Source: Halorussus salinisoli (GTDB lineage: Archaea > Halobacteriota > Halobacteria > Halobacteriales > Haladaptataceae). Taken from it: 64,000 nucleotides of DNA. The notes under the pieces are model-generated. The model made no database searches, had not been told where the DNA came from, and saw only the letters and a program-made list of their open reading frames with translations. This document shows positions 43,975 to 52,718 of the stretch, piece by piece. The position numbers were made by a program, and so were the translations under genes. The stretch is from contig SZNP01000004.1 of the NCBI GenBank assembly GCA_005239435.1, forward strand, positions 620,001-684,000, written 5' to 3'. Positions within the stretch are counted from its first letter, which is position 1. The number at the start of each line of letters is the position of its first letter.

Positions 43975-43994
43975 CCCACGGCTTCAGCCGTGGG
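43975..43994. repeat. Perfect hairpin of IS200/IS605 type
   Basis: CCCACGGC (43975-43982) and GCCGTGGG (43987-43994) form an 8-bp stem with a TTCA loop, followed by aggaggtca. Such hairpins mark the ends of IS200/IS605-type elements in haloarchaea. No transposase accompanies it, so it is a remnant or a solo end. Confidence 0.55.
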
Positions 43995-44072
43995 AGGAGG
44001 TCAAGAAAGGCGTGGTGATTCTGACTGCTTAAATTCGGTAGTCATGAACGGTCTCCTCGAATAGAAACGGTT

Positions 44073-44103
44073 AGAACGTTCTATATACGTTCTTGAACGT
44101 TCT
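44073..44103. promoter_or_regulatory. Promoter with overlapping GAACGTTC palindromes
   Basis: AGAACGTTCT (44073-44082) overlaps the start of a TATA element tctatata (44080-44087), and GAACGTTCT (44095-44103) follows. The two palindrome centres are 21 bp apart, two helical turns. The transcript would start near 44110 and give the next gene a leader of about 60 bases with a GGAG ribosome-binding site at 44160-44163. The layout suits a repressor bound cooperatively over the promoter. Confidence 0.55.
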
Positions 44104-44170
44104 CCTACGTGGATTCACACCCATCGTGATAACTTCTGAGCCCTCCTACGACTAACCGAGGAGAAGGACA

Positions 44171-44467
44171 ATGACCAACTTCAAATTCGGCCGCTGGCTG
44201 CTCGTGGCGCTCGCAATCGTCGGACTTGCGTTCGCCGCGCCCGTGGTCAGCGCTCACGGTAACGAAACGACTGGTGACGATGCGCCTCCGTACGACGGGA
44301 CCGCCGACGATTGGGCGGGCTGGATGGAAGCGCAGATGACTGAACACATGGGCCCCAGTGCTGTCGAGTGGATGGAGTCACACATGGATGTGACCGTCGA
44401 CGAGATGGCTCAGGACATGGCTGACGACGACTACGACGGCGAAATGTATGGCCAGAACCACTGCTGA
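44171..44467 (+). CDS. Small secreted Met/His-rich acidic protein
   Basis: A 98-residue protein with a signal peptide (FGRWLLVALAIVGLAFAAPVVSAHG). The short acidic mature part has scattered Met and His (EAQMTEHMGPSAVEWMESHMDV, GEMYGQNHC). It is probably exported and may bind Cu(I) through Met/His pairs. A GGAG Shine-Dalgarno sequence lies 7 bases before the ATG. The GAACGTTCT-flanked promoter is about 60 bp upstream, and a SHOCT protein gene follows. Confidence 0.75.
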   Translation: MTNFKFGRWLLVALAIVGLAFAAPVVSAHGNETTGDDAPPYDGTADDWAGWMEAQMTEHMGPSAVEWMESHMDVTVDEMAQDMADDDYDGEMYGQNHC

Positions 44468-44525
44468 TGGGTCCTGACCATTTCAATCGCTTTGACAGAA
44501 CACCGCGACTTACCAATATACGACA

Positions 44526-44879
44526 ATGACGCAACTCACCACACACATCGGACGCACAGTTCGTCGACTCGTGATACTTGCCGTTCCTCTATTCGTCGGG
44601 GCGGCTAGCACGGCTACCGCCCACGGTGGCGGGAGCTACGGCGGTGGCATGATGGGCGGCGGTTGGGGACTCTTCGGCGGAACGATGGGCCTCTGGGGGC
44701 TCCTCTGGATGGGGCTACTGCTTGCTATCCCGCTATACCTCGTGTACGCACTCGGGGGGCGTCAAGAAGATGGAACCGACGAACAGCCGCTGTCAGTTCT
44801 CCGTGAGCGCTATGCTCGGGGCGAACTCTCGGACGACGAATTTGATCGGCGGCGAGAACAGTTGGAACGTGCTGGATGA
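44526..44879 (+). CDS. SHOCT-domain membrane protein, Gly/Met-rich
   Basis: A 117-residue protein with a first hydrophobic segment (LVILAVPLFVGAASTATAHGG) and a Gly-rich stretch (GGGSYGGGMMGGGWGLFGG). A second transmembrane helix (LWMGLLLAIPLYLVYAL) and a SHOCT domain (LSVLRERYARGELSDDEFDRRREQL) follow. It is the third SHOCT protein of the island and resembles the one at 41394. Confidence 0.8.
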   Translation: MTQLTTHIGRTVRRLVILAVPLFVGAASTATAHGGGSYGGGMMGGGWGLFGGTMGLWGLLWMGLLLAIPLYLVYALGGRQEDGTDEQPLSVLRERYARGELSDDEFDRRREQLERAG

Positions 44880-45098
44880 TCCTCTGTGACTACCGCTTCG
44901 GAACCCGATATAATTGTGATATTTTTATAGAATAATTGATTGGATGAATAGAGGTATATATTTGGTGACTTCGACCAGTTGGTCAAGATGACGATGGGCG
45001 CACCAAGATGAAGGATTCGGCACCATTTGTAATCGTCCGGAGAACTACTTGAGAAGCGGGGTCAACAACTCCTTGTTCATAGACCACCTAAAGGGACT

Positions 45099-45248
45099 AT
45101 GGCGATCTCGGATCACATGGAGGAAGTAGAACCGACAATACTCATTGCACTCGGATTTATCCTCTTTCTGATTCCTGAACCTGCGACTTCCACACTCGGT
45201 GTCGGCCTGATGTTACTCGGTATCGTGTGGTGGGTTCAGTGGACATAA
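45099..45248 (+). CDS. Small two-helix membrane protein
   Basis: A 49-residue frame (MAISDHMEEVEPTILIALGFILF... ending VWWVQWT). A hydrophobic hairpin, ILIALGFILFLIPEPATSTLGVG, fills most of it. This resembles very small haloarchaeal membrane proteins with a conserved PEPATS turn. It is too short for many gene callers. Function unknown. Confidence 0.6.
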   Translation: MAISDHMEEVEPTILIALGFILFLIPEPATSTLGVGLMLLGIVWWVQWT

Positions 45249-45313
45249 TCGATAACACAATCCATTCCTGAACACCTACGTAGAAAACCATCGGCTGGTA
45301 GATGGATTCACTG

Positions 45314-45925
45314 GGCCTTGTTTAGATGCTGTAGAGAACGGCTCACTCCGGTGAACTAACTGACCTCTGAGTCAGATCCGAGTAGTGTGCCCTCTCGTCT
45401 CCCGCGCTTCACAGACCGTCTCGTAACACTGGCGAAACGCGCTGTCTCTGGCAATCCTTCATCAGCGGTCAAGAAGGGTGACGGCGGCTACGCTGACTGG
45501 GTAATCGTTGTGATTCACGGTCTCCGCGAATACCTTGACCTTCCATATCGACGGCTCCTCGGTGTTCTTCAGGAGACGCGCAGTATCGTCGAGAGAATGA
45601 ATCTTGAACCAAGTGAGCTGCCAGATTTCACGACCATCTTCGCGCGGAAGCAGCAGCTCAAGATGGCGGTCTGGCGACCTCTCTTGCGACTCTCCGCTGA
45701 TTTTTAACGATGTCGAAGACGTGCAGGCTATCGATGCAACTGGCTTCGACCGCCAGTCGGTCAGCCATCATTACGCAAATCGAATAAATTACACCTTCAG
45801 ATCGGTTAAGACCACAGCGTTGGTAGACTGCGAAACCAGTACCGTATTGGATATTCACTGTTCAATGCAGCAGCCACACGACACCCAAGTCGGGCGGCAG
45901 GTACTTACGCGAAACCACAATCGAT
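45314..45925. mobile_element. Truncated IS5-type element
   Basis: The left end GGCCTTGTTTAGATGC (45314-45329) matches the ends of the unit at 28935-29770. The transposase starts at 45387, is frameshifted near 45701 and stops matching at about 45925. No right end is seen. Confidence 0.7.
45387..45925 (+). pseudogene. IS5-family transposase, frameshifted and truncated
   Basis: The first frame (MPSRLPRFTDRLVTLAKRAV to RLSADF) ends at a TAA after a run of five T (45701-45705). The second frame continues from about 45697 with NDVEDVQAIDATGFDRQSVSHHY and DIHCSMQQPHDTQVGRQV. The first catalytic Asp (AIDATG) is present; the second (DKGYD) and the Glu region are missing. A slipped-strand indel in the T-run explains the frameshift. 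Confidence 0.8.
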
Positions 45926-45985
45926 TACAAACAGTTACGCCAGCAAGCAATGAGCAGGTTCGTTCTGTACCACGAGATCTTCGCC

Positions 45986-46237
45986 TCAACCGGAAGCTCG
46001 TCGGTATTCAGAGCCTCGGCAGTCGGTATTCAGAGCCTCGGCAATCTCTTCGGCCGCGACGCTTCCCTGTCGCTCGGCCTGTGCCACCAGCTCGACAAAC
46101 GTACCCGTCGGGACGGCCACGTTATCCCCAGCCATCTTGATGTAGAACTTCGTCGCCCTGTCGATGGCCTTGCTCGTGGTGTTCTTGCCCGTCGCCTTGA
46201 GGAGGGCGTTCATTCGTCGTTCGTGTGCGCCGGTCAT
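45986..46237 (-). pseudogene. DUF7386-like protein with frameshifting 22-bp duplication
   Basis: The N-terminal part (MTGAHERRMNALLKATGKNTTSKAIDRA, TGTFVELVAQAERQGSVAAEEIAEALNTD) matches a small haloarchaeal family remembered as DUF7386, probably of ribbon-helix-helix or antitoxin type. After NTD the frame is thrown off by a 22-bp tandem duplication (46000-46043). Without it the protein would continue as DELPVEAK and so on, as family members do. Confidence 0.65.
46000..46043. repeat. Perfect 22-bp tandem duplication
   Basis: Bases 46000-46021 and 46022-46043 are identical (gtcggtattcagagcctcgg plus ca). The length is not a multiple of three, so the small gene on the minus strand is frameshifted. 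Confidence 0.9.
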
Positions 46238-46450
46238 CCGGAGGCGCCTATTTTTGCACACATCCGCTAGGAACCTAGTTTTGGAGTGACTGAACCGAAG
46301 TGAGCAAATAAAAGAGGTGGGAACAGGCGCTGATTGGGACAGTCGGGCAGGTTGCGGCGAGACGAGCGTGGTTCATTTTGCACACGGAGGTGGCGAGTTA
46401 TGTATGCAATTCCGGGGATTCGTTTCTGCGCTCTTGCAACCCCATCCCGT

Positions 46451-46705
46451 GTTCTCCATTGGTGGGACGGACTCAACGACGGCAAGCCCTCAGCCTCGGA
46501 AGCGGATATGGCCTTCATTGAGCAACTATACTTCTGGTGTCAGGGTGACCAGCAATTGATGGATGAGTGTTTCCGAGCCTTTGGCCGGATGCGAGACAAG
46601 TGGGACGAGGTGCATTACGCGAATGAAGACACTTATCGCGAAAGGCATATCCGAAAGGCCTGTAGGAGAGGTAATGATACCTTCGACGGTAGGTATATAC
46701 AATAA
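46451..46705 (+). pseudogene. Fragment of a primase/replication protein (NrS-1-like HBD region)
   Basis: The segment DGLNDGKPSASEADMAFIEQLYFWCQG, then MDECFRAFGRMRDKWDEVHY and YRERHIRKACRRG, resembles the helical C-terminal part of plasmid and phage primase-polymerases (NrS-1 type). There the pattern is SEAD...FWCGGD...MDR.FR.S.LMR.KWD. The polymerase and helicase parts are missing, so it is a relic of a mobile replicon. Confidence 0.6.
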
Positions 46706-46783
46706 TGATCAAAATAGTAATTATCACCTTTTAGCCGTGGTATCCCTCGAAACGTATTTACAGCATCTGCTGGTGGTAGAGGT

Positions 46784-47482
46784 ATGATTGACCTGCGTGA
46801 GTCATTGAAGCCATATTATTACTTTCTAACAGACGAGTATAGAAGTTGGGAAGAAGTTGATATTTTGGGGGAAGAAATGTATTTCCCACCTGACTTTAAT
46901 AAGAATAGTTGGAACATAGAGACAGAAAAGCCGGTGATGTCTCATCTTATACAACACATAAAAATTGGGGATGTATTTTGGGATGTGGGCGCAAATATTG
47001 GATTGTATAGCGTACTCGTGTCAAAACATCTTAATAATGACTGTACTATTGTTTCTTTTGAGCCCTATCTACCCATCGCAAAAAGGTTGGAGAGAGTATT
47101 AAAAAGGAATAATATAGAATCGTATATAATTAGAAGGCCACTTGGAACAGGGGATACAAATTCGGCCAATCTTGCAGGAGAGTTTCAAAAAGTTGAAACA
47201 AAAACGGCTAGCGGATTAGTTGCAAAAGGGGCTCCTAGTCCAGACGTAATCAAGATCGATGTAGAAGGTATGGAGTATTCTGCTTTGCAAGGTATGGAAG
47301 CACTTTTGGAAAATAATATTGTAAGTCACCTATACATTGAATTGCACCCAGATGTGATAGAAAAGAAGGGGCATAGCGTTAACAAAGTAACAAAATATGT
47401 GGAGGGTTTTGGCTATAATCCGGAGATATTGACTGAGCGTGGAGAAAATGGCAAACAACCGTTTGCATATTTTAGATGCTGA
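46784..47482 (+). CDS. FkbM-family SAM-dependent methyltransferase
   Basis: A 232-residue methyltransferase with motif I FWDVGANIGLYSVLVS, post-I acid in VSFEP, and the FkbM region PDVIKIDVEGMEYSALQGM. Such enzymes methylate sugars or small molecules, often in glycan or surface polysaccharide pathways. The gene is much more AT-rich than the rest of the window, including many AAA, ATA and TTA codons, and is flanked by IS and primase relics, so recent transfer is likely. No glycosyltransferase neighbours are present. Confidence 0.88.
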   Translation: MIDLRESLKPYYYFLTDEYRSWEEVDILGEEMYFPPDFNKNSWNIETEKPVMSHLIQHIKIGDVFWDVGANIGLYSVLVSKHLNNDCTIVSFEPYLPIAKRLERVLKRNNIESYIIRRPLGTGDTNSANLAGEFQKVETKTASGLVAKGAPSPDVIKIDVEGMEYSALQGMEALLENNIVSHLYIELHPDVIEKKGHSVNKVTKYVEGFGYNPEILTERGENGKQPFAYFRC

Positions 47483-47679
47483 ATTTTATATTTAATTCTC
47501 GATTATAAACTTGTTCTTAGCCACAGTGAAGCCAATTTCTTTGACGGGACAACGTACTGGGAAATAACCATTCAATTAGGACCCTCAAGCAAGCAATGAT
47601 GCTTTCGAGGGGGGATACGTTGAGTTAGGGTGGGTACAGAAGGTCCACGAGGTATTTTCCATATACACTCTTGGGTAGG

Positions 47680-48437
47680 CGATTATTGGCGAAGTCGGTC
47701 TCGTTCAGTCCGAGAAGCCAACCTCCACCAACTCGTCTGCCTCCCTGTTCTCGGTTAACCGTTGACCGTGGGGTTCGTGAACTCGAAGCGTTGGGCCTGC
47801 TCACGTATACCGATAATGGGTATGAGCCGACTGTCTGTGGCCATCTTGCAGCTGAGGAATACCGCCGGTTTGAATACCGACTGGCACTGCTGTTTAACCT
47901 TCAACCGTTTCTCTAATGATTCCCGCTTTCGGAGTTCGATTTGTCGCTTGAATGGTTGGCTGGTGCAGAGTTGCTGCTTCCGAAGTCAAGTGATCCGTAT
48001 GCGATGATCAACCGACACGTGCAACTAGTGAAGCAAGCACAATCCGGGAAGGCAATCCTTCCGCTTGTTGGTCTGCATGCTCATGAGGCAGGATACGAGA
48101 GCATTGTGGAGAACGGAGCAGAGATGGAATTAATCGTCTCTCCCGAGGTGGCTGAGACGCTCCAGAACGAAGCTGAATATGCTGAATTGACTGAGGAGAT
48201 GGCGGCAACGGGTCGCTTGCACATGTTCAAGTACGAGGGAGAACTGCCGTATGCGATTGTGGTGCTTGATGAGACGGTGCAGATTGACGTTGATGAAGCG
48301 GGCGAACCCGGGCACTTTTGGAAACGGACGCTGAAGAGGTTCGAGACTGGGCACTGCAGAAGATTAAGACATATAAACAACAATCCACAGAAATAACTCT
48401 GCAGGAAGACCGTCGGCTTGAGCAAGGAGAGGATTGA
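47680..48437 (+). pseudogene. Haloarchaeal winged-helix regulator, broken by several frameshifts
   Basis: Parts of one regulator lie in three frames: the helix-turn-helix (LTVDRGVRELEALGLLTYTDNGYEP and LAAEEYRRF, 47671-47916), then LSLEWLAGAELLLPKSSDPYAMINRHVQL... to VVLDETVQI (47941-48310), then LLETDAEEVRDWALQKIKTY to a stop at 48437. At least three frame changes are needed to read it. The type is the MarR/TrmB-like HTH with a C-terminal effector-like domain common in haloarchaea. Confidence 0.75.
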
Positions 48438-48605
48438 AACACGTCTTGAATCTCGGTTTTCCTAGTCAGTCACCTTGTTTGTCCATCATTATGTCATGCG
48501 CATAGAAAGCCTTATATCGGGGAACGCAGGGGTTGACAGCGTCATCAGCCAATGATGTCTTAGCCGCGTTCATCCTTGAGTCTCCGTGGCATCAAGGGGA
48601 GAGTT

Positions 48606-49301
48606 ATGAGAGAAACGATCCAAAACGTGGGCTTGCGCATCGTCGTGAGTGTTCTTGTGGTGACAATGCTGATTTCCAGTATTGGGACTGTCTATGCAGA
48701 CGATAAGTGGCCGAGCAAGTGCGGTAAGAACACGCCCATCCTAAAGACGGGGACCTACAGTGGTTCACTGTCACCCGGTGATCAAGATGCGTTCCGCATT
48801 GCGCTTGATAAAGGAGATTATGCAAGTATTCATCTGCTCTACTCGCCGCCGGGAATGGACGCTCAAACGACAGGGCTACAAACGACAGTAGCACCTGCGA
48901 GAGTCTCTCCGCTGTATGTCCATTGGGAGGGAAATACCGAGGTCTCATTCACGTCGAAAAATGGTGGGGAGCTTCATGACCCTCCACGTGTGAATACAAA
49001 CTATAGACATGGCTTCAGACTTTCTATGACGGATTTAGAATTCAGAGCGTATTCTGAAGAGCAAGGACCGGTGTGCATCCTATTTGAATCAGAAGAAAAC
49101 ACTGCCGGAGAATGGCGCATGGCTCTGGCTACGAATGACGTGAAACCACCGAAGCTAGATGCCGAGGCGATCACGGCCCAGCAAGAACTAGAACAACGAG
49201 TTGACCGACTAGAGAACCGTATTGCCGAACTTGAACAGCGCGTTTCGACACTCGAGGCCGAACTCGAAGCACCGAATAACTCGACGACTGCGACGGGGTA
49301 G
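48606..49301 (+). CDS. Secreted protein with C-terminal coiled coil
   Basis: A 231-residue protein with a signal peptide (IVVSVLVVTMLISSIGTVYA). A beta-rich middle (TGTYSGSLSPGDQDAFRIALDKGDY, resembling PPC-type domains) is followed by a C-terminal coiled coil (LEQRVDRLENRIAELEQRVSTLEAELEAPN). The ATG at 48606 is preferred to 48576 because it starts the signal peptide. Function unknown. Confidence 0.7.
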   Translation: MRETIQNVGLRIVVSVLVVTMLISSIGTVYADDKWPSKCGKNTPILKTGTYSGSLSPGDQDAFRIALDKGDYASIHLLYSPPGMDAQTTGLQTTVAPARVSPLYVHWEGNTEVSFTSKNGGELHDPPRVNTNYRHGFRLSMTDLEFRAYSEEQGPVCILFESEENTAGEWRMALATNDVKPPKLDAEAITAQQELEQRVDRLENRIAELEQRVSTLEAELEAPNNSTTATG

Positions 49302-49820
49302 GCCAAACACTATCTGTCCCCCTTTCTATCCTTAAGTGATAGCTCATCTCGTAGCACAACCGACTCGTATGCCGGAGATGCGCTCCCCCCTGAGAGTTTT
49401 TGGGCAATTCCTGACAGGAACGGTCTTATACCAGTACCAACGGGTTGGTAGCCCTCCCAGTGGGTGACGTGAAGAGAGATGTGACAGTAGTCTTACGGCA
49501 GTATGTGAGGCAATACCAATCGACGTGATTTTTGAAGATTCTTGGGACAGGAACCGTCGCCACCGGGGTGACCGCAGTTGAACTTCCCACCCCGGCGGAT
49601 CTCGACTTAGAAATACACAGCGGTGAAGCTCTAACCGTGAAGTACCGCAGGGACAAGCCCCGAGGCACTCGCCTTGCTCATCTGTAGATAGGCCCGTTCT
49701 GTATTCAGCACAAGCGCAGTCCGAAAGTATAATAATTTTAATGGTAAGTATTCTTGGAGTGGTATTTGAAAGTGTTCCAAATCGTTAAGACGGGGCGAGA
49801 GGTCCTTGGGAACGGGTAGC
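49302..49820. other. Intergenic region with a transposase-tail remnant
   Basis: No intact gene. It contains the coding-like remnant at 49529-49687 and the promoter region of the ABC transporter operon, with an AT-rich stretch at 49725-49750. Confidence 0.5.
49529..49687 (+). pseudogene. Possible TnpB-type transposase tail
   Basis: The frame FLKILGTGTVATGVTAVELP and on to KPRGTRLAHL-stop resembles the variable C-terminal tail of some haloarchaeal TnpB proteins. The zinc-finger and RuvC parts are absent. Identification is from memory of similar tails and is weak. Confidence 0.3.
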
Positions 49821-51713
49821 ATGAATGGGGGAAACAAAGTCAGCAGACGTCGAGTTCTGACGGCAGCCAGCATTGCGGGGGCGATAGGACTGACCGGAAT
49901 TAGTACAGGTGCCGCCAGGAGTTCGTTGGACCGCATCGAAATGCAAGAGGACGACGGAACCGTGGAAACGCAGTACTGGAACGATTGGCCGATAGAGACC
50001 AAGAATAACGACAACGTCCCGTACGAGTATGAGGCCGTCGAGGGGGCTGAGGTAGCTCCCATAGTCGTGAACTTCGCCAGTGACGAGGAACCCTGGATGC
50101 GCGAGCACGCGTTGATGGTGCAACGGGCGTTAAACGACCTCGGTGTGCGGGTGGAGTTAGATGACGTGCCGACGAACGTAATGTACGACGAGTACTGGCC
50201 AGCAGACACAGGCCACATCGTACCAGTGACGATGAATACGCACGGGCCGGACCCCCAACGCGGGCTCGACCCGAATCCGTTCCTAATGCGGATGCATCCC
50301 GAAACGGGCGGGAACTACTACAACTACTGGAACGAGGAGATTACAGAACTTCTTGATGAACAGAAGACCGAAGTCGAAGACACGGAGCGCCGGGCGGAAC
50401 TCGCCAAGGAGATACAGCAGAAGGCCAGCGAGGACGCCTATCTCCTGGCTATCGGCTTCACGGACGTCATCACGGCGGCGAACACGAACAAGTGGAACGG
50501 ATACGTTCCGACGCCGGGCAACGGGACGACCCGCGACTCATTTATTTGGACGCAGGTCAACCTCCAGCCCCAGTCTGACGACACAACGTGGGTAAAGGGC
50601 ATCACCGCCTCGATGGGCGGGCTCAACATCGCGTGGGCAGCGGGCGGTCCTGAGGCGAAACGATTGACCAACCTCTACGACGGCTTGTTCGACGCGTCGC
50701 CGCAACTGGAGATCGTTCCCGGACTCGCAACCAATGCCGATGTTGTCGATCCGCAGACCATCGAGATGGACCTCCGCGAGGGCGTGAACTGGCACGATGG
50801 CGAATCGTTCGGCCCCGACGACGTGAAGTTCAGCGTCGAACTGTTCGAGGAGTTCAACGCTCCCGAGATGCAGCCGTTCATCGACCCCATCGATAGTGTG
50901 GAGGTGCTTTCCAGCAACGGCGGTGGCCGCGTCCGGTTCAATCTCTCGGAACCCGACGCCGCGTTCCTGACTCAACGCGTCGTGCGGAGCGTCATCTTGC
51001 CCAAACACCGCTGGGAGGATGTCGACAATCCGGCACGACACAACCCGGACCAGCCGGTCGGGACCGGACCGTTCCGGTTCGTCGACTGGGAGCAGGGAAC
51101 CCGCTTCGAAGTCGAGAAGTGGGACCAACACTGGATGTGGGACGAGGAGGTTCGCCAGGAGTTACTAGGCGACCACTTCGTTTCCGGCTCGGGCATCGAC
51201 GGCATTGTCTGGGCGAACGTCGGAAACGTGGACGCGCTCATCGGCGCGCTCAGACAGGGCGACATCGACGCCATTGGGACGACGCTGGCGAACTCGCAAG
51301 CCGAACGGGCGGCCAGAACCGACGGCATCGAGAAGCAAGTCTCGAAGAACTTCGCTCCGCTCGACGTTCACCTTAGTCACATCTGTCCGCTTCTGCGGGA
51401 CAAGACGTTCCGCAAGGCGCTCTCGCATACGACTGACAAACAGGGATTCGTGGACAGTGTCCTCGAAGGGCGCGCAACGATCTCCAAGGGTCAGAACCTC
51501 ATCTCGCCATTGCTTGAGCAGTGGCACAATCCCGACGTCGAGCCGTACGAATACAACCCCGAGAGGGGACAGCAACTCCTCCAGCAAGCGGGCTACACTA
51601 TGGAGGGTGAAATTCTCGTCTGGCCGGAGGGCGAAGCGTGGGACGCCTTCGTCACACGGGTCGAGGACGGTCACGCCGACAGGAACGACCTTGACCAGCC
51701 AGACTTCTCATAA
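49821..51713 (+). CDS. ABC transporter substrate-binding protein (SBP_bac_5 type) with swapped halves
   Basis: A 630-residue Tat-exported (SRRRVLTAASIAGAIG) solute-binding protein for a peptide-type ABC importer. Residues about 76-250 resemble the last part of SBP_bac_5 proteins (MREHALMVQRALNDLGVRVEL, RRAELAKEIQQKASEDAYLLAI). Residues 255-630 resemble the usual first part (LYDGLFDASPQLEIVPGLAT, LREGVNWHDGESFGPDDVKFSV, NPDQPVGTGPFRF). The normal order is thus reversed, like a circular permutation or a fusion of two half-genes. It heads an operon with two permeases, a fused ATPase and a CitE-like lyase. Substrate: peptide, sugar or organic acid. Confidence 0.82.
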   Translation: MNGGNKVSRRRVLTAASIAGAIGLTGISTGAARSSLDRIEMQEDDGTVETQYWNDWPIETKNNDNVPYEYEAVEGAEVAPIVVNFASDEEPWMREHALMVQRALNDLGVRVELDDVPTNVMYDEYWPADTGHIVPVTMNTHGPDPQRGLDPNPFLMRMHPETGGNYYNYWNEEITELLDEQKTEVEDTERRAELAKEIQQKASEDAYLLAIGFTDVITAANTNKWNGYVPTPGNGTTRDSFIWTQVNLQPQSDDTTWVKGITASMGGLNIAWAAGGPEAKRLTNLYDGLFDASPQLEIVPGLATNADVVDPQTIEMDLREGVNWHDGESFGPDDVKFSVELFEEFNAPEMQPFIDPIDSVEVLSSNGGGRVRFNLSEPDAAFLTQRVVRSVILPKHRWEDVDNPARHNPDQPVGTGPFRFVDWEQGTRFEVEKWDQHWMWDEEVRQELLGDHFVSGSGIDGIVWANVGNVDALIGALRQGDIDAIGTTLANSQAERAARTDGIEKQVSKNFAPLDVHLSHICPLLRDKTFRKALSHTTDKQGFVDSVLEGRATISKGQNLISPLLEQWHNPDVEPYEYNPERGQQLLQQAGYTMEGEILVWPEGEAWDAFVTRVEDGHADRNDLDQPDFS

Positions 51714-51728
51714 CCTACCTTCTCCATT

Positions 51729-52718
51729 ATGAGCTTTCGACGCTTCCTGTTGAAACGTATCGCTATCTCGATAGTGCTGACGTTGGTCTCGGTTTCGGTC
51801 ATCTTCCTCGTGCTTCGATTGCTGCCGGGTGACCCGTTCAGCTCGCTCATCGCCTCGGGTGGTCTGTCGCTCGAACAGGTCGAAGAGTTACGTGCCCAGT
51901 ATGGGTTGGACGAGCCGATACACGTCCAGTACGTGAAATACCTCCAGAGCCTGCTCACCCTGCAGTTCGGATACTCCCTCGCACAGACCCGTCCAGTCAC
52001 TGAGATTCTCTTCCCGCGACTGCTCAACACGCTCATCTTGCTCGTTCCGGCGCTCGTCACGACGGCCGTCGTGAGCTCGCTGCTCGGGATGTACGCGGGG
52101 TGGAATCGCGGCTCGCTGTTCGAGAAGTGGAGCATTGTGACGACGACGTTCTTCCGCTCGACACCCGTGTTCATCACCGGTATCTTCTTCCTGATGATAT
52201 TCGCCTACTGGCTGGGCTGGTTCCCCTCGTTCGGGATGCGGAGCGCCATCGCAAACCCCGAAGGGCCGGTCGAGAAGTACGTCTCGATGGACTTCGCCGA
52301 ACATTACTTCCTCCCCTTCATCACTGCGACCCTCTACTACAGCGGCGACTTTCTGCTGTTGGCTCGCAACAGCGTCGTCGAACGGTCGGGGTCGGAGTTC
52401 CTTGAACTCCACCGCGCGAAGGGCCTTTCGGACATGGAACAACTCGCGCGTGCAGGCCGGAACTCGATGTTACCGCTCGTAACCTACTTCGCGCTCCGTA
52501 TGGGCATGCTGTTTCAGGGAGTCATCACGCTGGAGGTTGTCTTCGCGTGGCCGGGCATCGGGCGCGCTCTCGTGCAGGCGATCAATCAAAAGGACTACCC
52601 GACGATTCAGGCGGCGGTGTTCATCATGGCCGTCGCAGTCATCGCAATGAACCTGTTCGCGGACGTGCTGTACGCGAAACTCGACCCGACCGTCAGCGCT
52701 GGGGAGGGAGAGATGTAG
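51729..52718 (+). CDS. ABC transporter permease (DppB/OppB type)
   Basis: A 329-residue permease with the DppB pattern: RFLLKRIAISIVLTLVSVSVIFLVLRLLPGDPF at the start and about six transmembrane helices. The EAA-type loop is ELHRAKGLSDMEQLARAGRNSMLP. It starts 16 bp after the binding-protein stop and ends directly at the next permease's ATG (tag-atg). Confidence 0.9.
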   Translation: MSFRRFLLKRIAISIVLTLVSVSVIFLVLRLLPGDPFSSLIASGGLSLEQVEELRAQYGLDEPIHVQYVKYLQSLLTLQFGYSLAQTRPVTEILFPRLLNTLILLVPALVTTAVVSSLLGMYAGWNRGSLFEKWSIVTTTFFRSTPVFITGIFFLMIFAYWLGWFPSFGMRSAIANPEGPVEKYVSMDFAEHYFLPFITATLYYSGDFLLLARNSVVERSGSEFLELHRAKGLSDMEQLARAGRNSMLPLVTYFALRMGMLFQGVITLEVVFAWPGIGRALVQAINQKDYPTIQAAVFIMAVAVIAMNLFADVLYAKLDPTVSAGEGEM

